Shown here piece by piece: positions 34,447 to 42,224 of a DNA stretch of 64,000 nt. Positions within the stretch are counted from its first letter, which is position 1; each line of letters begins with the position of its first letter. The DNA is from Rhizobium cauense (lineage in GTDB: Bacteria > Pseudomonadota > Alphaproteobacteria > Rhizobiales > Rhizobiaceae), in NCBI RefSeq assembly GCF_019511525.1, contig NZ_JAEUAT010000010.1:62001-126000 (forward strand), written 5' to 3'. Under the pieces are notes generated by a model. That model was not told the origin of the DNA and made no database searches. It saw only the letters and a program-made list of their open reading frames with translations. The translations under genes and the position numbers were made by a program.

Positions 34447-35136
34447 TTACAGCACGCCTTCCCATTCGGCGAGTGCTGCGACGACGCCCGGCAGGTCGCT
34501 CATGCGGGAGATGACCGTTTCGGCGCCGGCATCGGTCAACCGGTCGGCATGTGCCGGATAGGTGTGCGATGCACCGGTAAAGCCGATGACGCGCATGCCT
34601 GCGGCGCGCGCGGCGTGGACGCCATGAACGGAGTCTTCGACGACAACGGCACGATCAGGCGAAACGCCCATCTGCTTGGCGCCATGCAGGAAAATGTCCG
34701 GCTTCGGCTTAACGCGATCGGGACCAAGGTCCTTTGCCGAGAAGATGTGGGGCGCGAAAAGGGGCTTCAGACCGACTTTGCCGAGCATCATGTCGAGCCG
34801 CTTGCTGCTCGAGTTGGAGCAGATGCAGCGCTTCAGCTGCAGACGCGAAAGGGCCGCTTCGACACCCGATATCGCCTGCACGTCCTGTTCCAGGCGTAGG
34901 TCGAGGAGCTTCTCGGACTTGTCGAGCAACGATGCTGGGATCGGAATGCTGGCCTCGCGCTCGACCTGGAAGAGAATGTTCTGCCAAGTCATGCCGGCAA
35001 AGCGCTCGCCCATTTCCTCGATGCTGATCGGGTAACCCGCTTCGGTCAGAAGCTTGGATTCGACATCCGCGGCAATGATTTCGGAATCGACCAGAACGCC
35101 GTCGCAGTCGAAGATGATGAGGTCGAAGCCGTCCAT
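34447..35136 (-). CDS. HAD family hydrolase (beta-phosphoglucomutase-like)
   Basis: A 229-aa HAD phosphatase. Motif I is DCDGVLVDSE (nucleophile and acid Asp at about residues 10 and 12), motif II SNSSSKR, motif III Lys in RVKPKPDIF, and motif IV VVEDSVHGVHAARAAGM. The helical cap between residues 18 and 85 places it in subfamily IA with beta-phosphoglucomutase and sugar-phosphate phosphatases. The exact substrate is unknown. Confidence 0.91.
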   Translation of the reverse strand: MDGFDLIIFDCDGVLVDSEIIAADVESKLLTEAGYPISIEEMGERFAGMTWQNILFQVEREASIPIPASLLDKSEKLLDLRLEQDVQAISGVEAALSRLQLKRCICSNSSSKRLDMMLGKVGLKPLFAPHIFSAKDLGPDRVKPKPDIFLHGAKQMGVSPDRAVVVEDSVHGVHAARAAGMRVIGFTGASHTYPAHADRLTDAGAETVISRMSDLPGVVAALAEWEGVL

Positions 35137-35256
35137 TTACTCGCGCCTTGTTTGGGATGATGCCCCTTTACACGATGCCTTGGCGAAGCTCAACCGATAG
35201 CAGGGCATGGCTGGATTGCGCGTCGCGGGCGGCTTGGATTTTGCGATTGGTCGCAG

Positions 35257-35943
35257 CTATTTAGCGGCTGGAAACAGCGCGAGAAATTGCCGTTCGCCTT
35301 CCGGAGAGAAGATGATCGAACGGCTTTCAGCCGTGCGACGGGCCCAGCCTTTCTCCAGGAAGCTCGAAAGCAGGGCCTTGCCAAGGCTGCCCGCAAGATG
35401 CGCCCGTCGCTCGCTCCAGTCGAGGCAGGAGCGACACATGGGCCGGCGCGACGATTTCAGCGCAGGCATGTCTATGCCGATCCGCTTCAGTTCGTTTTCG
35501 CCGCTCTCCGTCACTGCGAGACCGTCACCGAAGGCATCGATCGCGCCTCGAGCAACGAGGCTGTCCAGCATCCGCACGCCGTAGTCGCCGGCAAGGTGAT
35601 CGTAGCAGATGCGCGCTTTGCGCAGGGCCGGTTCCTTCGGCCCCGGTTTGTGCCGCAGATGGCCGCGCCCGGCGGCGAAGCCCATGATGCTTTCCAGGAA
35701 CTTCCCGACGCTGTCATCCGCCAGCGCGAAATAGCGGTGGCGGCCTTGCTTGCGCTGTACAAGCAGGTTGCCTGCTTCGAGTTTGGCAAGATGGGTGCTC
35801 GCCGTCTGCAGGGTAATGCCGCCAGCGGCCGCAAGTTCAGTTGCCGTCAGCGCCTTGCCACCCATCAACGCCGTCAGCATGTTCGCTCGGGCGGGGTCGC
35901 CGATCAGCGCCCCGATCTGGGCTATGTCAGGTCCTTCCTTCAT
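35257..35943 (-). CDS. ArsR family transcriptional regulator
   Basis: A 228-aa protein with an N-terminal ArsR winged helix (residues about 5-85; recognition helix ITLQTASTHLAKLEAGNLL) and a longer C-terminal part containing SRRPMCRSCLDWSERRAHL, whose CxxC may bind metal or sense redox state. It is longer than the common 100-aa ArsR proteins, matching the group with an extra domain. It is divergent from the NIPSNAP/ABM gene pair 72 bp away and likely represses them and itself through the inverted repeats in the spacer. Confidence 0.9.
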   Translation of the reverse strand: MKEGPDIAQIGALIGDPARANMLTALMGGKALTATELAAAGGITLQTASTHLAKLEAGNLLVQRKQGRHRYFALADDSVGKFLESIMGFAAGRGHLRHKPGPKEPALRKARICYDHLAGDYGVRMLDSLVARGAIDAFGDGLAVTESGENELKRIGIDMPALKSSRRPMCRSCLDWSERRAHLAGSLGKALLSSFLEKGWARRTAESRSIIFSPEGERQFLALFPAAK

Positions 35944-35944
35944 A

Positions 35945-35980
35945 CTTCGATCCTAACCGAAGCATTGTCGTCCGGCAATG
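35945..35980. promoter_or_regulatory. Two adjacent inverted repeats, candidate ArsR operator
   Basis: CTTCG-N8-CGAAG (35945-35962) is followed immediately by CATTG-N8-CAATG (35963-35980). Both have 5-bp arms and 8-bp spacers and start right after the ArsR start codon, in the spacer to the divergent NIPSNAP gene. Confidence 0.5.
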
Positions 35981-36015
35981 TGCGAAAACTGTTTCCAGAC
36001 AACAAGGAGACGACG

Positions 36016-36345
36016 ATGATTACCTGCTTTATCCGCTATGAGATCGATCCGTTCAAGAAGGAAGCCTTTGGCGAATATGCCCGCAACTGGGGCCAGGCGA
36101 TTCCGCGTAACGGGGCTGACCTGATCGGCTATTTCGCACCGCATGAGGGCTCGGCGACGACAGCTTACGGTGTCTATAACATCGAAAGCCTCGCAGCTTA
36201 CGAAGCCTATCGCTCCCGCCTTGCCGGCGACCCGCTTGGCAAGGAGAATTACGAGTTCGCCAAACGCGAACGCTTCATCCTCAAGGAAGATCGCATCTTC
36301 CTCAGGAATGCCTCCCTTCCTCATGCAAAGCTGGTGATGCCATGA
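36016..36345 (+). CDS. NIPSNAP family protein
   Basis: A 109-aa NIPSNAP domain protein of the dimeric alpha/beta-barrel superfamily. The start MITCFIRYEIDPFKKEAF and the LIGYFAPHEG and YRSRLAGDP motifs are characteristic. Function in bacteria is unknown; relatives include monooxygenase-like and aldoxime-dehydratase-like proteins. ATG 36016 follows AAGGAGA. The stop overlaps the next start by four bases, so the pair forms an operon opposite the ArsR regulator. Confidence 0.9.
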   Translation: MITCFIRYEIDPFKKEAFGEYARNWGQAIPRNGADLIGYFAPHEGSATTAYGVYNIESLAAYEAYRSRLAGDPLGKENYEFAKRERFILKEDRIFLRNASLPHAKLVMP

Positions 36346-36695
36346 TCGCTGTCATCTTTGAAGTCCTGCCCTTCATGGGCGAACGCCACACCTATCTTGA
36401 TCTCGCCGGCGAGCTTCGCGGTGAACTGGAAAAGATCGACGGCTTCATCTCGATCGAGCGCTTCGAGAGTCTCACCAATCGCGGCAAGCTACTTTCGCTT
36501 TCCTTCTGGCGCGACGAGGAGGCCGTGAAGGAATGGCGAAGCCTTGAAGCACACCGCGCCGCTCAGCATGCCGGTCGCAATGGCGTCTTCGCGGATTACC
36601 GTCTGCGGATCGGCCATATCGTTCGCGACTACGGCATGAACGAGCGCACCGAGGCACCCGCCGACAGCCGCAAGGTGCATGACGTCGCGGCCTAG
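36342..36695 (+). CDS. Antibiotic biosynthesis monooxygenase (ABM) domain protein
   Basis: A 117-aa ABM-fold protein. The pattern EVLPFMGERHTYLDLAGEL, then GFISIERFES and LSFWRDEEAVKEWRS is typical of this family, which includes cofactor-free monooxygenases and heme-degrading enzymes; the substrate here is unknown. It starts inside the stop of the NIPSNAP gene (ATGA). Two proteins of the same superfold in one ArsR-controlled operon could work as a pair. Confidence 0.88.
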   Translation: MIAVIFEVLPFMGERHTYLDLAGELRGELEKIDGFISIERFESLTNRGKLLSLSFWRDEEAVKEWRSLEAHRAAQHAGRNGVFADYRLRIGHIVRDYGMNERTEAPADSRKVHDVAA

Positions 36696-36715
36696 CTGCC
36701 TCAGTCGAAAAGGGC

Positions 36716-36748
36716 GGGGCGGGCATCGTTTGACGACCGCCCCTTTCT
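36716..36748 (+). terminator. Probable terminator after ABM gene
   Basis: GGGGCGG (36716-36722) pairs with CCGCCCC (36737-36743), followed by TTTCT. The T-run is short. Confidence 0.5.
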
Positions 36749-36805
36749 ACCGCCGAAACTTGCGCTGCGACTTATTTTCTCGAAATCGCTCATCCTTCAG
36801 GCTTT

Positions 36806-36830
36806 GGTAACCAAACTGAGTAACCATAAC
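36806..36830 (+). promoter_or_regulatory. Possible CtrA-type sites upstream of ccrM
   Basis: GGTAACC (36806-36812) and GTAACCATAAC (36820-36830) resemble half sites of the CtrA consensus TTAA-N7-TTAA, with TAACCATAAC the closer. In Caulobacter CtrA activates ccrM late in the cell cycle. The match is imperfect and no -10/-35 pair is obvious. A GACTC methylation site lies early in the gene at 36919-36923. Confidence 0.35.
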
Positions 36831-36870
36831 AGACAGTAAAAAGCGTAATTGTGTATGAGCGAGTTTCCAG

Positions 36871-38001
36871 ATGGCGTCAGTATTTCCGCTTGCCGATCTC
36901 AAGGCCTCCGCAAAGCCGGACTCCTGGATCGACACGATCATCAAGGGCGATTGCGTTGCGGCCCTTGAAGCCCTGCCGAACCACTCCGTAGACGTTATCT
37001 TTGCCGATCCGCCGTATAACCTGCAGCTCGGCGGCAACCTGCATCGTCCCGACCAGTCGCTTGTCGACGCCGTCGATGACGAGTGGGATCAGTTCGCATC
37101 CTTCGAAGCCTATGACGCCTTTACTCGCGCCTGGCTGCTTGCCTGCCGTCGTGTCCTGAAGCCGACAGGCACGCTCTGGGTCATCGGCTCCTACCACAAC
37201 ATTTTCCGCGTTGGTGCGACGCTGCAGGACCTGAATTTCTGGATCCTCAACGACATCGTCTGGCGCAAGACCAACCCGATGCCGAACTTCAAGGGCCGCC
37301 GCTTCCAGAACGCGCATGAGACGATGATCTGGGCGAGCCCGAACGCCAAGGCCAAGGGCTATACCTTCAACTACGATGCCATGAAGGCGGCAAACGACGA
37401 CGTGCAGATGCGCTCCGACTGGCTGTTCCCGATCTGCAGCGGCGGCGAACGCCTGAAGGGCGACGACGGCAAGAAGGTGCATCCGACTCAGAAGCCGGAA
37501 GCGTTGCTTGCCCGTGTCATCATGGCGTCCTCGAAGCCAGGCGACATCATCCTCGATCCATTCTTCGGCTCCGGCACGACGGGTGCCGTCGCCAAGCGCC
37601 TCGGTCGCCACTTCGTCGGCATCGAGCGCGAGCAGGACTATATCGATGCGGCCTCCGCCCGCATCGAAGCGGTCGAGCCGCTCGGCAAGGCCGAACTCAC
37701 CGTCATGACCGGCAAGAAGCAGGAAGTCCGCGTGGCCTTCAACGTGCTGGTCGAAAGCGGCCTGATCAAGCCCGGCCAGGTGCTCACGGATGCTAGACGC
37801 CGTTACAGCGCGATCGTTCGCGCCGACGGCACCGTCGCTTCCGGTGGCGAGGCCGGTTCCATTCATCGCCTTGGGGCAAAGGTCCAGGGCCTTGATGCAT
37901 GCAACGGATGGACATTCTGGCATTTCGACGACGGGCAATCCCTGCGCCCGATCGACGAACTCAGGTCCGTGATCCGCAGTGATCTGGCAAAGGCGGAATG
38001 A
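36871..38001 (+). CDS. ccrM: Cell-cycle-regulated adenine DNA methyltransferase CcrM (GANTC)
   Basis: The orphan methyltransferase that methylates adenine in GANTC and links DNA replication to cell-cycle gene expression in alphaproteobacteria. The 376-aa protein is of the beta class: the catalytic DPPYNLQLGG motif (about residues 45-54) precedes the SAM-binding DPFFGSGTTGAV motif (about 230-241). The C-terminal domain (about 275-376), with SAIVRADGTV and GWTFWHFDDG, is the CcrM-specific DNA-binding extension. No restriction enzyme gene is nearby, consistent with a solitary enzyme. A strong terminator follows. Confidence 0.97.
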   Translation: MASVFPLADLKASAKPDSWIDTIIKGDCVAALEALPNHSVDVIFADPPYNLQLGGNLHRPDQSLVDAVDDEWDQFASFEAYDAFTRAWLLACRRVLKPTGTLWVIGSYHNIFRVGATLQDLNFWILNDIVWRKTNPMPNFKGRRFQNAHETMIWASPNAKAKGYTFNYDAMKAANDDVQMRSDWLFPICSGGERLKGDDGKKVHPTQKPEALLARVIMASSKPGDIILDPFFGSGTTGAVAKRLGRHFVGIEREQDYIDAASARIEAVEPLGKAELTVMTGKKQEVRVAFNVLVESGLIKPGQVLTDARRRYSAIVRADGTVASGGEAGSIHRLGAKVQGLDACNGWTFWHFDDGQSLRPIDELRSVIRSDLAKAE

Positions 38002-38071
38002 CGCGCGCCTCGACCTGATCGAGACTCCCTTCTTCCGGTGTTTTGTACCTCCAGTTACGGAAGAAGGCCTG

Positions 38072-38109
38072 GCGCCCGGGGATCAACACCCCCGGGCGCT
38101 CTTCATTTT
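38072..38109 (+). terminator. Intrinsic terminator after ccrM
   Basis: A perfect 10-bp stem (38072-38081 with 38090-38099) around an 8-nt loop, followed by TCTTCATTTT. Confidence 0.75.
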
Positions 38110-38180
38110 GGCTCGCGCGAAAGCGCAATTCCGTGTCATGTATCGGCCGCTGATGATCCGAAGCAGGCAAGGAAGCCGCC

Positions 38181-38648
38181 ATGTATCTTGCGATCATACT
38201 GTTGCTGATGCTTGTCCTGCCGCTGGGTTCGGTTGTTGCCGAAGCGCTGTGGAGCACGGATGCCAACATCGTCTTTCTGGTCGGAAAGTGGTTCGTCTTC
38301 TGGGGCGTAGGGCTGCGGTTGCTTGTTGCCAGCCTGAAGCAGATCCTCAATCCGGCCTTCACCGCTGAGACTATTTTCGGTGTGACCGATCACAAAGCCC
38401 AGTCACTGGTGCAGGAGATCGGCTTCGGCAATATGTCGATCGGCATGCTTGGCGTGCTGAGCTTCTTCGAGCCACAGTGGGTCGTCCCGGCAGCGATCAC
38501 CGGCTGCCTGTTCTTCGGGCTTGCCGGTCTCAAGCACCTTCTCGAGCCAGGGAGAAACAGGTCGAGAAACATCGCGATGATCTCCGACCTGTGGCTCTTT
38601 TTCGTGCTCGCCTTTTATCTCTCGGCAGCGTTCTTTCAGAACGCCTGA
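38181..38648 (+). CDS. DUF6790 family membrane protein
   Basis: A 155-aa protein with four predicted membrane helices (about 2-20, 30-52, 84-116 and 132-152) and no obvious catalytic motif. The segment FGVTDHKAQSLVQEIGFGNMSIGMLG between helices two and three, quoted here only in its last part (GFGNMSIGMLG), is characteristic of DUF6790. Function is unknown. Its 3' end overlaps the convergent NTF2-like gene by 13 bases. It lies downstream of ccrM but is separated from it by a terminator. Confidence 0.78.
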   Translation: MYLAIILLLMLVLPLGSVVAEALWSTDANIVFLVGKWFVFWGVGLRLLVASLKQILNPAFTAETIFGVTDHKAQSLVQEIGFGNMSIGMLGVLSFFEPQWVVPAAITGCLFFGLAGLKHLLEPGRNRSRNIAMISDLWLFFVLAFYLSAAFFQNA

Positions 38649-39001
38649 TAGTCTTTCACTTCGACGTGGGTGACACGGCCGTCTTCGTTGAACGTAAGCG
38701 TCTCTTCGCCTTCCCGCACCAGGGGCTTGCCCGTCTTGCTGTGCGTCGCGCGAACCGACCATACCGCGCGGGCCGCTTTCGGGCTTACCTTCTCGACCAG
38801 TGTGTCGATCGCCGTCTGATCAGGGTAGTCGTCGAAGTACTTGCGGAAGGCGACCATGATCTCGTCTCGCCCCGAAAGGCTTCCGACGCCTTTCGAGACA
38901 TAGGTCGCGTCTTCCGCGAAATAGTTCTCGATCGTCTCGAAATCGAGCGCGTTGACCGCGCCGTGGAAACGCTTGAGTTCCTCAACCGGATCGAATGCCA
39001 T
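38636..39001 (-). CDS. Nuclear transport factor 2 (NTF2)/SnoaL-like protein
   Basis: A 121-aa cone-shaped alpha/beta-barrel protein of the NTF2-like superfamily. It has the typical helix VEELKRFHGAVNALDFETIEN, the strand pair EDATYVSKG and GRDEIMVAFRKYF, and a C-terminal sheet ending FNEDGRVTHVEVKDY. Members are enzymes or binding proteins of many kinds and the role here is unknown. It lies two bases downstream of the HAD gene on the same strand, and the two are probably co-expressed with mutY. Confidence 0.85.
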   Translation of the reverse strand: MAFDPVEELKRFHGAVNALDFETIENYFAEDATYVSKGVGSLSGRDEIMVAFRKYFDDYPDQTAIDTLVEKVSPKAARAVWSVRATHSKTGKPLVREGEETLTFNEDGRVTHVEVKDYQAF

Positions 39002-39003
39002 TG

Positions 39004-39612
39004 TCAGACCCTCACGCCACGTGCTGCAAGATCGGCGCGCAGCTTGTCGGCGCCAGTGAAAAGAACCGCATCCCAGCCTGCCGCCTTCGCGCCTTCGACG
39101 TTGGGGGCCGAGTCGTCGATGAAGATTGTCGCAGCCGGATTGAGGCCGAAGCTCTTCGTATGTGTTTCGTAGATCGCGATGTCAGGCTTGATGAGGCCGA
39201 CGTCGCCCGAGACCGTTACGCCGCGCGGCTTGGTCAGGAACGGAAAGCGCACTTGTGCTTCGCGGAAGGTGTCCGACGCGAAGTTTGTCAGCATCGTCAC
39301 GTCCTGGCCATCGGCAATCAGGCCCTCCATGATGGCGACGCTGTCGTCGTATGGATGCGAAACCATTTCGTGCCAGTGCTTGCGGAAGGCGCGAATGTGC
39401 TCCTCACGATCCGGATGAACCTCGATCAGCAGCGCTTCGGCATCAGCCCAGGTGCGACCGCGATCCTGTTCAATGTTCCAGTCATGGGTGCAGACATTCT
39501 CGAAGAACCACTTGCGCTCGGCCTCATCGGGGATCAGGCGGCTGTACGGAATATCCGGATCGTAATGGATGAGAACTTTTCCGATGTCGAAAACAATATG
39601 CTCGATGGGCAT
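39004..39612 (-). CDS. HAD family hydrolase (YihX-like)
   Basis: A 202-aa HAD-IA hydrolase resembling YihX, an alpha-D-glucose-1-phosphate phosphatase. Motif I reads FDIGKVLI, with the nucleophile Asp present and a Gly in place of the second Asp, as is usual for YihX relatives (FDLGNV form). Other motifs are LTNFASDTF (II), GLIKPDIAIY (Lys, III) and IFIDDSAPNVEGAKAAGW (IV). It follows mutY by three bases and is likely in the same transcript. Confidence 0.9.
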   Translation of the reverse strand: MPIEHIVFDIGKVLIHYDPDIPYSRLIPDEAERKWFFENVCTHDWNIEQDRGRTWADAEALLIEVHPDREEHIRAFRKHWHEMVSHPYDDSVAIMEGLIADGQDVTMLTNFASDTFREAQVRFPFLTKPRGVTVSGDVGLIKPDIAIYETHTKSFGLNPAATIFIDDSAPNVEGAKAAGWDAVLFTGADKLRADLAARGVRV

Positions 39613-39615
39613 CGA

Positions 39616-40710
39616 TTAATCCTTGGCATGTTTGAACGCGAGCGGGATAGCCGCGGTGATTGCTTTTTTCATGACGGTCGGCAACGCCTGCGAGTCAAGA
39701 TTTGTAACCGGCTCCCACCAACCGTTATCCACTTGAATTCGCGAGGGGATCGCGACGCGGTAGATCGAGAGCCGGAGCTCGAAGTGGGTGAAGACGTGGG
39801 TCACGGTTCCGCACGGCTCCCAGGTTGCCGGGAAAGGTCCTGCATCGGCCGACGTCTCGCCGTCCTGCCGCGCCGTCCAGTGGGTCGTCGGTACTTCGGT
39901 CATGCCGCCGAGCAGGCCGCTTTCGATGCGACGCCGCAGCAGAACCTCTCCATCAGCCGTGACCGCAATAAAGGCTGCGCCCTGGCGGATCGGCTTTTCC
40001 TTCTTGGCGGCCTTGACCGGAAACTGTTCGGGATCATGCAGGCGTAGCGCCTCGCAGGATCCGTTGAAAGGACAGAGAGAGCAGGCGGGACGCTTGGGCG
40101 TACAGATCGTCGCGCCGAGATCCATCATAGCCTGTGCGAAGTCGCCCGGCCGATCCTTCGGCGTCAGCAGAGCCACCTTCTGCTTCATGTCAGGTTTGGC
40201 AGCGGGCAGGGGCGTGGCAATAGCGTAGAGCCGCGAAATCACCCGCTCGACATTGCCATCCATCACCGCTGCCTGCCGGTTGAAGGCGATTGCCGCCACC
40301 GCGGCGGCGGTATAGTCGCCAATCCCAGGAAGCGATTTCAACCCGTCCTCGCTATCCGGAAAGACGCCGTCGTGTTCACGCGCGACTGCTTCGGCGCATT
40401 TCTTGAGGTTGCGGGCACGGGCGTAGTATCCAAGCCCGGCCCAAGCCGCCATCACGTCCTCGCTGGGTGCATCCGCGAGATCCTTCACGGTCGGCCAGCG
40501 CGCCAGGAAATTGGCGAAGTAAGGCTTCACCGCCGGTACCGTGGTCTGCTGCAGCATCACCTCGGAAAGCCACACACGATAGGGATCGGCCTTGATGCCG
40601 CGCGCAGCCATCGGCGGCGAAACCCGCCAGGGCAGGTCGCGGTGGTGGCGATCGTACCAGTCGAGAAGGGGCTTGGCGGCGGGCGCGTCCAGTGTCGTTG
40701 ATGTCATCAT
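39616..40710 (-). CDS. mutY: A/G-specific adenine glycosylase
   Basis: Removes adenine mispaired with 8-oxoguanine. The 364-aa protein has the HhH glycosylase core: catalytic Glu in LSEVMLQQTTV (about residue 50), the helix-hairpin-helix LPGIGDYTAAAV (about 126-137) and catalytic Asp in VMDGNVERV (about 155). The [4Fe-4S] loop has the standard C-x6-C-x2-C-x5-C spacing in CTPKRPACSLCPFNGSC. The C-terminal NUDIX-like domain with the THVFTHFELRLSIY sequence recognises 8-oxoG. It is divergent from the DUF721 gene. Confidence 0.96.
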   Translation of the reverse strand: MMTSTTLDAPAAKPLLDWYDRHHRDLPWRVSPPMAARGIKADPYRVWLSEVMLQQTTVPAVKPYFANFLARWPTVKDLADAPSEDVMAAWAGLGYYARARNLKKCAEAVAREHDGVFPDSEDGLKSLPGIGDYTAAAVAAIAFNRQAAVMDGNVERVISRLYAIATPLPAAKPDMKQKVALLTPKDRPGDFAQAMMDLGATICTPKRPACSLCPFNGSCEALRLHDPEQFPVKAAKKEKPIRQGAAFIAVTADGEVLLRRRIESGLLGGMTEVPTTHWTARQDGETSADAGPFPATWEPCGTVTHVFTHFELRLSIYRVAIPSRIQVDNGWWEPVTNLDSQALPTVMKKAITAAIPLAFKHAKD

Positions 40711-40804
40711 TTGCCGTCGTGAGGGGAAGTGCCCTATACTTGGCGAAGCAATGCCGCGCGATCAAGGCAGTGGCGCCTGAAGGCAGCGCGATGTGAAGGT
40801 TTCG

Positions 40805-41293
40805 ATGAGTTATCCACGCAAAGGTGAAAAGCAGATCTCCGAATTGACCAATGGGTTGATCGATCCGGTGCTGGCAAAGCGCGCCGGTATCAACACGGCG
40901 CTGCTCGGTTCATGGGATGAGATCGCCGGCGAGGAGTTTGCCGATTGCACGCGGCCGGAAAAGATCGCCTGGGCGCGCGGCAACGACGATGGCAGCTTCC
41001 GCCCGGGTGTTCTCACCATCGCTTGCGAGGGTGCACGGGCACTGTTTTTGACGCATGCGCAGGGCGAGTTGGTCCAGAGGGTCAATAGTTTCTTCGGTTT
41101 CGCTGCCGTTCACCAGATCCGTATCGTTCAGAAACCTGTCTATCAGGCGGTCAAGCGCTCCCGTACGCCTCCGCCTCTGAAGGGCGCGGCTGCCGCAAGA
41201 CTCGACGAGATGATGGAAGGGATCGAAGGCGACAAGTTGCGCGAGGCCGTCAAGCGCCTCGGCACGGCGGTGTTGGGGAAGCGCGGTCGCTAG
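40805..41293 (+). CDS. DciA-like DUF721 protein
   Basis: A 162-aa protein of the DUF721 family. DciA, the founding member, loads the replicative helicase DnaB in bacteria that lack DnaC/DnaI. The N-terminal DUF721 core is recognisable by GSWDEIAGEEFADCTRPEKI and LTIACEGARALFLTHAQGEL, split here into two blocks, then INxFFG-like VNSFFGFAAVHQIRIVQ. A Pro- and charge-rich C-terminal tail follows. ATG 40805 has AAGG upstream; a GTG at 40793 is the alternative. Assignment as a helicase loader is by family only. Confidence 0.82.
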   Translation: MSYPRKGEKQISELTNGLIDPVLAKRAGINTALLGSWDEIAGEEFADCTRPEKIAWARGNDDGSFRPGVLTIACEGARALFLTHAQGELVQRVNSFFGFAAVHQIRIVQKPVYQAVKRSRTPPPLKGAAAARLDEMMEGIEGDKLREAVKRLGTAVLGKRGR

Positions 41294-41453
41294 TGCCTTC
41301 CGAGTATTGCCGCAGCAATTCTGTCCTCAATTTAATCTGGCGGTCCAACCAAGGTCACAATTCTTTGAAGAGAGTTGGTCAACGGTGCCTTGTTCACGGC
41401 ATCGAGCCGTTATATCGCACTGTCAGCCACTACTCTGATCCATGGGGAACTTC

Positions 41454-42146
41454 ATGCCGATTTCCGAAATGCAACTGACGAAACGCCAGCTTCTGGGCGG
41501 CGTGGCTGCCGCGACAGCGACCCTTGCGGTTTTCAGCACCGCTCAGGCGGCCGCCGAAATCCCGCAGGCTGATGGCGACGTCGACATGGCTGCCGTGCTG
41601 AAGCCGGGCGAGTTGCCGGAGATGGCAATCGGCAAGGCGGATGCCCCGGTCAAGATCGTCGAATACATGTCGATGACCTGCCCCCATTGCGCGCACTTCC
41701 ACGCGACGACCTTCGACGAGATCAAGAAGAAGTACGTCGATACCGGCAAGGCGCAATTCATCATCCGCGAATTCCCCTTCGATCCGCGCGCAGCGGCTGC
41801 CTTCATGCTGGCTCGCTGCAACCCGTCCAAGCCGGAAGAATTGAGCACGGCTGAACAGTATTTCCCGATGGTTTCGATGCTCTTCAAGCAGCAGCCGACA
41901 TGGGCGGCCGCTGAAGATGGCCGCGCTGCACTGCTTCAGATGTCCAAACTTGCTGGATTTACTGAGGATAGCTTCACGAAGTGCTTGACGAACCAGAAGC
42001 TGCTGGATGAAGTGAATGCAACACGGGAAAGGGGTTCCAAGGAGTTTGGCGTCAACTCCACGCCTACTTTCCTGATCAACGGCAAGCGCTATTCTGGAGA
42101 CATGACGGTTGACACCATGTCGGCCCTTATCGACAGCCTGCTCTAA
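41454..42146 (+). CDS. DsbA family thioredoxin-fold periplasmic protein
   Basis: A 230-aa exported thiol oxidoreductase. It has a signal peptide (KRQLLGGVAAATATLAVFSTAQAA), a CPHC active site at Cys76-Cys79 in the thioredoxin fold (VEYMSMTCPHCAHF), the inserted helical domain, and the cis-Pro loop NSTPTFLINGKRY. It resembles the DsbA/BdbD group of alphaproteobacteria, which oxidise or isomerise disulfides. ATG 41454 with GGGGA upstream is preferred over ATG 41442. It precedes smc by 78 bp, an order seen in many rhizobia. Confidence 0.92.
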   Translation: MPISEMQLTKRQLLGGVAAATATLAVFSTAQAAAEIPQADGDVDMAAVLKPGELPEMAIGKADAPVKIVEYMSMTCPHCAHFHATTFDEIKKKYVDTGKAQFIIREFPFDPRAAAAFMLARCNPSKPEELSTAEQYFPMVSMLFKQQPTWAAAEDGRAALLQMSKLAGFTEDSFTKCLTNQKLLDEVNATRERGSKEFGVNSTPTFLINGKRYSGDMTVDTMSALIDSLL

Positions 42147-42224
42147 ACCGAACCGTATCCAATCGACGGGCGACGGCGGAAGCCGTGCGCCCGTCGATTG
42201 CTTTGTGTGGCGCGGGGCCGCCGC

